Shown here one piece after another: positions 8,780 to 16,404 of a DNA stretch of 64,000 nucleotides (its first letter is position 1; every line of letters starts with the position of its first letter). Origin of the DNA: Noviherbaspirillum sp. Root189. GTDB taxonomy: Bacteria > Pseudomonadota > Gammaproteobacteria > Burkholderiales > Burkholderiaceae_D. The stretch spans positions 1 through 64,000 of the forward strand of contig NZ_LMHZ01000022.1 of NCBI RefSeq assembly GCF_001428545.1, given 5' to 3'. The notes under the pieces are model-generated. The model was given only the letters and a program-made list of their open reading frames with translations, had not been told where the DNA came from and made no database searches. The translations under genes were made by a program, and so were the position numbers.

Positions 8780-10009
8780 ATGACATCACAACCCGACGCA
8801 GTCGCCAACACCATATCAGGATTGAAAGTCCTGGTCCTTGAAGACCAATCCTTCCAGCGCAACCTGCTGGTTGGTGTCCTTCATCATCTCGGCATCACCG
8901 CCGTCGAAAGCGCGGGTGACGGCTCCGCAGCATTGGATGCGCTGAAACGAACGCAAGGTGAATTTGACGTTGCCATCTGCGACCTCCGCATGGAGGGCAT
9001 GGATGGCATCGAATTCATCCGCCGTGCGGCCAACTATAGCGTCAAGTCCTTTATTGTTACTTCTGCAATCGATACCGGTTTACTGGCTTCGGCCGAAGCG
9101 GTGCTGCGCAGCTATAACACCAGGTTGCTTGGCGTGCTTCCCAAACCGGTAAACATTGATTGTCTAAAAGGCATGCTGGCCGATTGCAAAAAGGCCAAGG
9201 TTCAGGAGATGGCGGCCCCTGCGAGTGCCGTCAAGGTGGTGCATACCACCTCAGAGATCCGTGAAGGATTGGCCAACAACCAGTTTATCCCCTACTTTCA
9301 ACCCAAGTTCTGTCTTGAAACCGGCATGCCTAGTGGGGTCGAAATGTTGGCAAGATGGGCACATCCGGGTTTTGGCATTCTGTCACCTGCTGCCTTTGTG
9401 CCGGCGATGGAAGAAGCTGGCCTGATCGATGCGTTAAGCGACAGCCTGTTTTCACATGCCTTAACGTGCGCCAGGGAGTGGTCGCAGATTGGTTGCGATA
9501 TCGGCATGGCAATCAACCTTTCGCCGTTAACACTGCAAAATACAGATATGCCGAACCAGATCGGCAGCCTCGTACGGCGCTACGGTATTGCTCCCGGCAG
9601 GATCACAATCGAAGTCACCGAGACCGCAGTGTCGCAGAACGTGTCAGGCCTGATGGAGTCGCTGACAAGATTGCGCATGCAAGGCTTCGCCATTTCAGTC
9701 GATGACTTCGGGACAGGATATTCGTCGCTGCTTCAATTGAGCGAAATGCCCTTTACCGAGATCAAGATCGACCGCAACTTCGTCTCCGGCGCAACCGAAA
9801 ACCGAAAAACGACGCTCATCGCCGAGTCGATTGTCGACCTGGCGAAAAAACTGGACTTGCACACTGTCGCGGAAGGCGTGGAAACCCGCGCCGAGCTGGA
9901 CTTCATCCGCAAGCTCGGTTGCGAGACCGGACAGGGTTACTTCCTTGCCAAGCCGATGAATCAGATGGACCTGATGAAGTTCCTCGCTTCGGCCCGGCGG
10001 CCTGGCTAG
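8780..10009 (+). CDS. REC-EAL response regulator, predicted cyclic-di-GMP phosphodiesterase
   Basis: A 409-residue two-domain regulator. Residues about 15-130 are a receiver domain with acidic pair E21/D22, phospho-acceptor D68 (AICDLRM) and K122 (PKP). Residues about 158-402 are an EAL domain. The signature is E188-M-L instead of EAL, which keeps the metal-ligand Glu; N246, E278, D308-D309 (DDFGTGYSS), K329 and E365 (AEGVET) are all present, so c-di-GMP hydrolysis to pGpG is predicted. It ends nine bases before the rpfC-like kinase and should be its phospho-relay target. In Xanthomonas the same job is done by RpfG, which carries HD-GYP rather than EAL. It should lower c-di-GMP when the kinase senses the signal. 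Confidence 0.92.
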   Translation: MTSQPDAVANTISGLKVLVLEDQSFQRNLLVGVLHHLGITAVESAGDGSAALDALKRTQGEFDVAICDLRMEGMDGIEFIRRAANYSVKSFIVTSAIDTGLLASAEAVLRSYNTRLLGVLPKPVNIDCLKGMLADCKKAKVQEMAAPASAVKVVHTTSEIREGLANNQFIPYFQPKFCLETGMPSGVEMLARWAHPGFGILSPAAFVPAMEEAGLIDALSDSLFSHALTCAREWSQIGCDIGMAINLSPLTLQNTDMPNQIGSLVRRYGIAPGRITIEVTETAVSQNVSGLMESLTRLRMQGFAISVDDFGTGYSSLLQLSEMPFTEIKIDRNFVSGATENRKTTLIAESIVDLAKKLDLHTVAEGVETRAELDFIRKLGCETGQGYFLAKPMNQMDLMKFLASARRPG

Positions 10010-10018
10010 TCGCGGCGG

Positions 10019-12181
10019 ATGACTACGGAATTTCGGGATTCGGGAAGCGGGTCCAGGACTGATTTTTCGGAAAGGGCGATCAAACGCCCTGAACTGGAAC
10101 AAGCGGTAATCAGACTGGCACTCGGTCTCCTCCTGATTAGTTATTACACCTTCGGCACTTGGGGTTCGCCTCAGCGGCAGGATGCATGGTGGCTGGTCAA
10201 CGACCTCATCATGGCGCTCTGGCTGGTTGTGTGTATCAGCATTATCGTCGCCATCCGTATCGGCAAGCCCTACAGCACCTTCCGCCGTATCGCCGCGGTC
10301 ACGACCGATGTCGCCAATACGACTTACTTTATCTACGCGACTCCGGACCTTGCCGCGCCGCTATTCTGTCTTTATCTGTGGTTCATCATCGGGCACGGAT
10401 TCCGGTTTGGCACGGCTTATCTGTATTACACACTGGCGCTGGCGTTTGCAGGATTTACAACCGTCGTGGCAACGCAGCCTTATTGGGATGACAAGCAGGC
10501 AGTCGGATTCGGACTGGCCATCGGCATGGTCGTGATTTCGCTTTACCTCGCTACGCTGGTTCGGAGACTGACGCAGGCACTCGCAACGGCAGAAGCGGCA
10601 AACCTGGCTAAACGTCGTTTCGTCTCGTCGGTCAGCCATGAAATGCGCACCCCACTGAATGCCATTATCGGCATGTCGGACCTGCTGCGGAGCACTGAAC
10701 TGAATCGAGACCAGAAAGAAATGGTGCGTAGCCTGGACAGTGCGTCCAAGCTCTTGTTGGCGTTGGTCGATGATGTGCTGGATTTTTCGAAGATTGAAGC
10801 GGGCAAATTGACTGTTGAGGTCACCGCATTTGATCTTGCCACGGTGATCGAAGATACGCGCAGGTTGTTCAGGCATCAGGCAGAAGAAAAGGGTCTCGAC
10901 CTGCGGATAGAAATACAGAGAGACGTACCATTGCAACTGTTAGGTGATCCGACTCTCCTGCGGCAGGTTCTGACAAATTTTCTGTCAAATGCAATCAAGT
11001 TTACAAGCCAGGGATCCGTGACCCTTCGCATTGCCGCACTGGCGGTGCAGGATACGCAAGCGCAGATCCTGTTCGAGGTCGAGGATACCGGTATCGGCAT
11101 CAATCCCAAGGCTAAGGCCCATATTTTTGAAAGCTTTACACAAGCAGACCCGTCAACGACACGCAAGTACGGTGGGACCGGACTTGGCACCACAATTGCA
11201 AAACAGTTAGTCGAGTTGATGGGTGGGCGCATCGGCTTTCGTAGCGTCGAAGGCATGGGAAGCACTTTCTGGTTTGACTTGCGCTTTGGGCGTCATGACG
11301 CTACACATGCCCCTGCTTGCATTGCTGAGCCATCGATGACGTCGACCTCGGCGTCGCTGACCAGCTTACGCACGCCTGATTCATTCAAGCGCTGCGCAAT
11401 CCTGATTGCCGATGATAACGAAACCAACCGCCGCGTGGTCGCTCAGATATTGAAACGCGCGGGACATCATGCAGAGTCGGTTGAGAACGGAGATGAAGTG
11501 CTCGAAATACTTGAGCAACGCACGTTCGATCTGGTAATCCTGGACATGAATATGCCGGACATGAACGGCATCGATGTCTTTCGCGCCTATCAGTACACGC
11601 GTCCCGCCGGTATTCGCTTACCCTTCATCATGCTGTCCGCCGACGTCAGCAACGAGCTTCAGCAAGAATGCCTGGACGCCGGTTTTGATGCATTCCTTCC
11701 CAAACCCATCCAGTCGGATGTCTTGCTCAAGACGATCGGTGCACTTGCCACTGCCATTCCGACCTCAATGCCTGAGCCTGCACTCGAACCGGGCACATCG
11801 GTGAGTAACTTTGTCGATTTTTCGACCCTGGATCAGCTTGACCGGATAAGTCACACCCGTGATTTTGTCGACGGCCTGATTGACGATTTTTCAACCGAAG
11901 CCGTAGTAATTATTTCGAAGATTGAAAAGGCACTGGCACTGCAGCGCCCCGCCGAAGCAAAACGCATTGCACATGCCCTGAAGGGCACCGCATTGGGTGT
12001 GGGCGCAATCGGCCTGTGCGCCGTCTGCGAACGCATAGATAAACTTGCCGTATCCGACCTTGTCGGGAACGCAGGACAGATCGTATCCGAACTGCGCAGT
12101 GCGCTCTCACGAACGGACGATTTGCTCGTTCCCTATCGCAGGACACGGCATGCCATGCCTTCATCGACGCGTCTTCATTGA
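10019..12181 (+). CDS. rpfC: RpfC-type hybrid histidine kinase (DSF sensor)
   Basis: A 720-residue hybrid kinase with the RpfC architecture. Residues about 25-185 hold five hydrophobic segments (including FCLYLWFIIGHGFRFG, a stretch typical of RpfC-type sensors). Next come a HisKA domain with H207 (SHEMRTPLN), a HATPase (about 310-425), a receiver domain with D509 (LDMNMPDM) and an HPt domain with H652 (AHALKGTALG). In Xanthomonas RpfC the equivalent residues are H198, D512 and H657, almost the same spacing. In that system RpfC senses cis-2-unsaturated fatty acids, relays phosphate to a c-di-GMP hydrolase and also restrains RpfF. The neighbouring REC-EAL gene and the rpfF-like gene support the assignment. 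Signal identity is not determined by sequence. Confidence 0.92.
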   Translation: MTTEFRDSGSGSRTDFSERAIKRPELEQAVIRLALGLLLISYYTFGTWGSPQRQDAWWLVNDLIMALWLVVCISIIVAIRIGKPYSTFRRIAAVTTDVANTTYFIYATPDLAAPLFCLYLWFIIGHGFRFGTAYLYYTLALAFAGFTTVVATQPYWDDKQAVGFGLAIGMVVISLYLATLVRRLTQALATAEAANLAKRRFVSSVSHEMRTPLNAIIGMSDLLRSTELNRDQKEMVRSLDSASKLLLALVDDVLDFSKIEAGKLTVEVTAFDLATVIEDTRRLFRHQAEEKGLDLRIEIQRDVPLQLLGDPTLLRQVLTNFLSNAIKFTSQGSVTLRIAALAVQDTQAQILFEVEDTGIGINPKAKAHIFESFTQADPSTTRKYGGTGLGTTIAKQLVELMGGRIGFRSVEGMGSTFWFDLRFGRHDATHAPACIAEPSMTSTSASLTSLRTPDSFKRCAILIADDNETNRRVVAQILKRAGHHAESVENGDEVLEILEQRTFDLVILDMNMPDMNGIDVFRAYQYTRPAGIRLPFIMLSADVSNELQQECLDAGFDAFLPKPIQSDVLLKTIGALATAIPTSMPEPALEPGTSVSNFVDFSTLDQLDRISHTRDFVDGLIDDFSTEAVVIISKIEKALALQRPAEAKRIAHALKGTALGVGAIGLCAVCERIDKLAVSDLVGNAGQIVSELRSALSRTDDLLVPYRRTRHAMPSSTRLH

Positions 12182-12236
12182 GCGTCCTCTCTGATCAAAC
12201 CACTCTTATCATCAACAAGAAACAACCGGGAACACC

Positions 12237-12878
12237 ATGTCATTTTTCATTGAACTGATAGAAGCAACCGACACCAGCCGCCGTGAAATGGAAGCATTGC
12301 CTAAAGTACAAGACATGCTAAACGGCCGCATGACCGAAGAGGCCTACAAGGCCTTCCTGATGGACCTTTACCATATCGTCTGGCACTTCTGCCCCATCAT
12401 GGCCACCGCGGCGAGCCGCTGCCCCGACGGGTTCATCGATGTACGTTATCATCTTTACCACAACATCGACGAAGAAAAAGGGCATGAGAATATGGTGCTC
12501 AGCGATCTGGGGCATTTCGATGTACCCGCCAGCATTGTAAAAGATGCAATGCCGTCTCCCAGCGTGCAAGCGATGATCGCTTATAACTACTACGTGTCGG
12601 AACGGGTCCATCCTTGCTGCGTACTCGGTATGTTGTACGTGCTCGAAATTATCTCGTCCGTATATGGCGGACAGGTCGCATCGTCGATAGCCAATGGTCT
12701 GAATAAACCCCTTCCGGATGGCTTTTCATTCCTCGAGTCGCATGCCTCAATGGATCTCGACCATATGGCCCGGCTCCGCGAACTGTTGCAAACCATCGAG
12801 GACGAGTCCGTGCAGAAGACGGTCATCAATTCGATTCATATGAATTTCTACCTGTTCAGCCAGTTCCTTTCGCAATAA
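12237..12878 (+). CDS. Heme-oxygenase-like diiron protein (HDO / TenA-PqqC superfamily)
   Basis: A 213-residue all-helical protein of the heme-oxygenase-like fold. It has a complete candidate diiron ligand set: E80-x2-H83 (DEEKGHEN), E137 (VLEIIS) and H169-x3-D173-x2-H176 (ESHASMDLDHM). From memory this order and spacing match UndA, CADD and SznF-type diiron oxidases, which act on fatty acids, amino acids or N-groups. It therefore is probably an O2-dependent oxidase, not a thiaminase or PqqC. It sits 55 bp after rpfC and 143 bp before rpfF, so a role in making, modifying or degrading the fatty-acyl signal is plausible but unproven. I know of no characterised member in a DSF locus. Start is the ATG at 12237; a weak GGGAA lies upstream. 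Confidence 0.8.
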   Translation: MSFFIELIEATDTSRREMEALPKVQDMLNGRMTEEAYKAFLMDLYHIVWHFCPIMATAASRCPDGFIDVRYHLYHNIDEEKGHENMVLSDLGHFDVPASIVKDAMPSPSVQAMIAYNYYVSERVHPCCVLGMLYVLEIISSVYGGQVASSIANGLNKPLPDGFSFLESHASMDLDHMARLRELLQTIEDESVQKTVINSIHMNFYLFSQFLSQ

Positions 12879-12898
12879 GGCTTTCAGGTTTTTCGCTC

Positions 12899-12934
12899 TG
12901 CTGCCGGCGCACGGCCATCAACCAGCCGGCAGCA
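12899..12934 (+). terminator. 10-bp inverted repeat between the diiron gene and rpfF
   Basis: A perfect inverted repeat (TGCTGCCGGC / GCCGGCAGCA) with a 16-base loop starts 20 bases after the diiron gene. It lacks a T-run. It could be a partial terminator, a processing hairpin or an operator, and would separate rpfF expression from the upstream genes. Confidence 0.45.
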
Positions 12935-13021
12935 CGATGGTAATTTAAACAACTGCATTCATTTAAGGCAAACTTCATTTACATTAGTCCCGCAGCACCA
13001 ATTCTTAAAAAGGACTAAATA

Positions 13022-13954
13022 ATGAATGCTTTAACTGATGTCAAATTCCTCCAGCCTCATCGTCACACTATCGGCAAACCTTACAAGCAGCTCGTCGTCG
13101 AATACGATCGCGAGACGAAGGCTGTGTGGACCTACCTGAACCCCACTGGCACTCCTTGCTTCAATCTGGGCCTGTTGAATGATTTGATCGATAACCATAA
13201 GTCATTTAATGCCAATGGCGGCAAGGCCATGTGCGAAGGCTCACTTGAGCCGATTGAGTACTTCGTCGGGGCGTCGAAAACGGAACACATCTTCAACTAT
13301 GGCGGCGACCTTGCGTTATTCGTCTTACTGATCAAGTCCCGGGATCGCCAGGCACTGCTGCACTACGCCAAGATGTGTATCGACTGCCTGCATGGGCGGC
13401 TGACCAGTTACGATACGAACGCGGTGACGATTTCGCTTATACAGGGCGACGCACTCGGCGGCGGGTTTGAATCGGCGTTAAGCAGCAACGTGATCATTGC
13501 TGAAGAAAGCAGTCGAATGGGTTTTCCGGAAATCCTGTTCAACCTTTTCCCGGGAATGGGCGCGTATAGCCTGCTTGCGCGTCGCCTCGGCGCAAAAATG
13601 GCCGAAGAAATGATCTTGAGCGGGAAAATTTACAGTGCATCCGAATTGCACCAGCTTGGCCTGGTGGACGTGCTGGTACCCGATGGGCAAGGCGAAAACG
13701 CAGTGTACGACTTCATTCATACCAACAACCGCAAGAAGAACGGCATGCGCGCAATGTATGAATGTCGCCGGCATACCAATCCTGTTACCTACGATGAGCT
13801 CATGAACATCACCGAAGTCTGGGTGGACGCCGCCCTAAGGCTCGAAGACCGGGATCTAAAGATGATGGGACGACTTGTACGGTCGCAGCAACGTCAGCTC
13901 GCTTCACGCAAGGAAGGACAAGCTATTAATCCAGCCAACGACTTTGTGGAGTGA
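13022..13954 (+). CDS. rpfF: RpfF-type DSF synthase (crotonase superfamily)
   Basis: A 310-residue crotonase-fold enzyme. In the RpfF family the protein acts as acyl-ACP thioesterase and 3-hydroxyacyl-ACP dehydratase, making cis-2-unsaturated fatty acid signals. The two catalytic glutamates are present as E150 (GGGFESALS) and E170 (GFPEILFNLFPGMGAYSL), 20 residues apart exactly as E141/E161 of Xanthomonas RpfF. The oxyanion glycine motif GDALGGG is intact. An AAAGGA ribosome site lies eight bases before the ATG. It follows rpfC and the diiron gene on the same strand. Ordinary enoyl-CoA hydratases lack the long N-terminal part (HTIGKPYKQLVVEYDRETK) and the FNLFPGMGAYS motif, so the RpfF call is firm. 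Chain length and branching of the product cannot be read from sequence. Confidence 0.93.
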   Translation: MNALTDVKFLQPHRHTIGKPYKQLVVEYDRETKAVWTYLNPTGTPCFNLGLLNDLIDNHKSFNANGGKAMCEGSLEPIEYFVGASKTEHIFNYGGDLALFVLLIKSRDRQALLHYAKMCIDCLHGRLTSYDTNAVTISLIQGDALGGGFESALSSNVIIAEESSRMGFPEILFNLFPGMGAYSLLARRLGAKMAEEMILSGKIYSASELHQLGLVDVLVPDGQGENAVYDFIHTNNRKKNGMRAMYECRRHTNPVTYDELMNITEVWVDAALRLEDRDLKMMGRLVRSQQRQLASRKEGQAINPANDFVE

Positions 13955-14296
13955 AATCCAGAAGATTTCCCCGTGTCGTATGCCTGAATTGGTCGACTGA
14001 GAACGCATACCAGTTTCAACCCGTAGCATAACCAGTAATATCGATGGTTCGCGTTATGGGTTGGGATTGGGCTTGGTATTGATATTGGTATTGCGTTCCC
14101 TGCAGCACGAGTTCTCGTCCCACCCACTTGCCGCAAGGAGCCGAAAGGCTTCGGCCCTTGCTTACTCATTCTGATCAATTTGACGCGGATCAAGCAAAAT
14201 CCCTTTTTGCCCACGTCCGTCAACATTCTTAGCCAGCAAGAGAGAGATACTGTTCATTCGTAATCCCCTGTCGTTGTGTACGCCGGAAGAAAACCT
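13955..14296. other. Intergenic region between rpfF and the PHA-synthase gene
   Basis: About 340 bp without a gene. It holds a decayed copy of the 172-bp repeat element (14007-14092, listed separately). The rest has no recognisable promoter. The PHA-synthase gene may be transcribed with rpfF or from its own promoter here. Confidence 0.5.
14007..14092. repeat. Repeat element R1, copy D (internally deleted, diverged)
   Basis: The first 40 bases align with the left part of the intact element at 24796 (ATACCAnTnnCAACCnGTA then ATCGATGG). They are joined directly to the right end (GCGTTATGGGTTGGGATTGG), so about 90 bp of the interior is missing. Two copies of TTGGTATT follow at the right end. Confidence 0.65.
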
Positions 14297-16090
14297 ATGG
14301 ACACATCAGCACATGAACCAGGCAAGACGGAACGTCTTGGCAGTGCCTGGCTTGGGACCATTCCGCACGATGATCCCTGGTACCACGGAACTGCGGACAG
14401 TCTTGATCGCGCATTCAACGCCTACATGGGACGTCTGACAGCAAATGTTTCACCGGCTTCGCTATGGTTGGCGTACTGCGACTGGATTATTCATTTACAG
14501 CTTTCCCCTTCCAAACAGCATCAGTTACTACTCGAAGCATGGAGAAAATATTGGCAGTGGCAGTCGCTCCATGCACACTCTTTCCTCCACCTGGAGGATA
14601 TGCACCGGCAGCGCGTGGAACCGCTGCCACAGGATAAGCGCTTCGCCGGCGAAGGATGGAAGCAATGGCCGTTTGACGTGTTTTCACAAGGTTTCTTGCT
14701 GACGCAGCAGTGGTGGCATCGTGCAACAACCGGCGTGGTCGGTGTGTCTCGTCACCACGAACAGGTCGTGACCTTCGTTGCACGCCAATTACTTGACACA
14801 CTGTCGCCATCCAATTATCTGCCGACCAATCCAGATGCGATTCAGGAGACCGTGCGCAGCAACGGAGCGAACCTGGTCCGCGGCGCGGTCAAGGAACGGA
14901 AAGATATTGAAGCTTTGATCACGGGCATTCCGCCGACCTCTGCGGACGGTCTTCGCGTCGGCAAGTCGCTGGGAATAACTCCCGGCAAGGTGATTTACAG
15001 GAACCGCCTCATTGAATTGATCCAGTACGCACCGACGACACCTGCGGTGCAGGCTCGCCCTGTCCTCTTTGTGCCGGCATGGATCATGAAATACTACATC
15101 CTCGATCTGTCGCCTGAAAACAGTCTGGTGCGCTACCTGGTCGGCCAGGGTTATACGGTATTCATGATCTCATGGAAAAATCCCGGGGTTAAAGACCGCG
15201 ATTTGTCCATGGAAGACTATCGTCAGCTAGGCATCATGGCGGCAATCGATGCCATCGCGGAAGTCACTGGCTGTGACAAGCTCAATGCAGTCGGCTACTG
15301 CCTGGGCGGAACCCTGCTGTCGATCGCGGCAGCAACCATGGCCCGTGACGGCGACGAGCGCCTGTCGAGTATTTCACTCTTTGCCGCCCAGGTGGACTTC
15401 ACCGAGCCGGGAGAACTGTCCCTGTTTATCGACGAGAGCCAGATCGCGCAGCTCGAAGCAAGTATGTGGGATCAGGGATTTCTCGATACCAAACAGATGG
15501 CGGGTGCTTTTCAGCTATTGCGCTCGAACGACCTGATCTGGTCACGCCGGTTAAACCAATATATTCTCGGGCAGCCGGAACGACGCAACGATCTCGCCGC
15601 ATGGAACGCCGATGCGACACGCATGCCGTACCGCATGCATTCAGAGTATTTGCGTCGCTTGTTTCTAGGAAACGACTTTGCGGAAGGAAGGTACCGGGTC
15701 CACGGAAGAACGGTCGCCATCACGGATATCCGTGTCCCGATTTTCGCGGTCGGTACATTAACCGATCACGTTGCACCGTGGCGATCCGTATTCAAAATCC
15801 ACTTGCTTGCAGATACCGAGGTGACATTCCTGCTGACCAGCGGTGGCCATAATGCGGGCGTGGTCTCGCCACCCGGGCAACCGAAACGAAGCTACCAAGT
15901 GGCCCGGCATCGGCACGACGACGCCTACATCGATCCTGATACGTGGGAAGCGACGGTGCCGACAACGGAAGGCTCGTGGTGGCCAGCGTGGGAGTCGTGG
16001 CTGAAAGCGAGTTCGGGTGAGTCCGTGCACCCGCCAGCCATGGGTAAAGCCCTATGCTCCGCACCCGGCACCTACGTGATGGTGACGTAA
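14297..16090 (+). CDS. Poly(3-hydroxyalkanoate) synthase-like alpha/beta hydrolase (PhaC family)
   Basis: A 597-residue protein of the class I PHA synthase type, about the usual length. The lipase-box-like motif has the catalytic cysteine (C335 in GYCLGGT). The catalytic Asp lies in VGTLTDHVAPW and the His in SGGHNAGVVSPPG. Residues about 75-170 match the PhaC N-terminal domain. PHA synthases polymerise 3-hydroxyacyl-CoA into storage granules. The ATG at 14297 is preferred; a GTG at 14276 would add seven residues. The gene lies downstream of rpfF with no phaA, phaB or phasin nearby, so it may be an accessory synthase. A link to fatty-acyl signalling through shared 3-hydroxyacyl precursors is only inference. 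Confidence 0.88.
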   Translation: MDTSAHEPGKTERLGSAWLGTIPHDDPWYHGTADSLDRAFNAYMGRLTANVSPASLWLAYCDWIIHLQLSPSKQHQLLLEAWRKYWQWQSLHAHSFLHLEDMHRQRVEPLPQDKRFAGEGWKQWPFDVFSQGFLLTQQWWHRATTGVVGVSRHHEQVVTFVARQLLDTLSPSNYLPTNPDAIQETVRSNGANLVRGAVKERKDIEALITGIPPTSADGLRVGKSLGITPGKVIYRNRLIELIQYAPTTPAVQARPVLFVPAWIMKYYILDLSPENSLVRYLVGQGYTVFMISWKNPGVKDRDLSMEDYRQLGIMAAIDAIAEVTGCDKLNAVGYCLGGTLLSIAAATMARDGDERLSSISLFAAQVDFTEPGELSLFIDESQIAQLEASMWDQGFLDTKQMAGAFQLLRSNDLIWSRRLNQYILGQPERRNDLAAWNADATRMPYRMHSEYLRRLFLGNDFAEGRYRVHGRTVAITDIRVPIFAVGTLTDHVAPWRSVFKIHLLADTEVTFLLTSGGHNAGVVSPPGQPKRSYQVARHRHDDAYIDPDTWEATVPTTEGSWWPAWESWLKASSGESVHPPAMGKALCSAPGTYVMVT

Positions 16091-16120
16091 GCGAAATTGC
16101 CTTGACCATGGACTCGTCTG

Positions 16121-16336
16121 TCACGTCACCGCGAAATGCACAGCGGTCAGAAGCACCCCGATAAACGCGCTGACCGCGATCAATGCGCAGCCGATGACGT
16201 AGACGTAATTAAATCCGCCTGCGACATCCTCGTCGAAATCCTTGCGTCGGCGAAGTCCGATGAATGACCACGCAATCGCAATCATCGTGCTCATAAACGA
16301 TCGGGTACGTGTTGTGTCGTTGTTCCTGTCGGTCAT
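16121..16336 (-). CDS. DUF2970 small membrane protein
   Basis: A 71-residue protein with the DUF2970 pattern: a segment IAIAWSFIGLRRRKDFDEDV followed by one hydrophobic helix (YVIGCALIAVSAFIGVLLTA). The family is common in beta- and gammaproteobacteria and has no known function. The start is the ATG at 16334-16336 because AGGAG lies eight bases upstream; an in-frame TTG at 16342 lies too close to that site. It is convergent with the PHA-synthase gene and follows the cytochrome genes on the same strand after 68 bp. Confidence 0.8.
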   Translation of the reverse strand: MTDRNNDTTRTRSFMSTMIAIAWSFIGLRRRKDFDEDVAGGFNYVYVIGCALIAVSAFIGVLLTAVHFAVT

Positions 16337-16404
16337 TGTCAATACTCCTTTTAGTGAATGCGCGCTCGGATAACAATCAAACCTCTGAATGCCTGATCGC
16401 AGGT

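Noticed and set aside
13022-13954. rpfF-like gene as an ordinary enoyl-CoA hydratase
   Set aside because: Glu pair spacing, the FNLFPGMGAYS motif, the long N-terminal part and the adjacent rpfC gene all favour RpfF.
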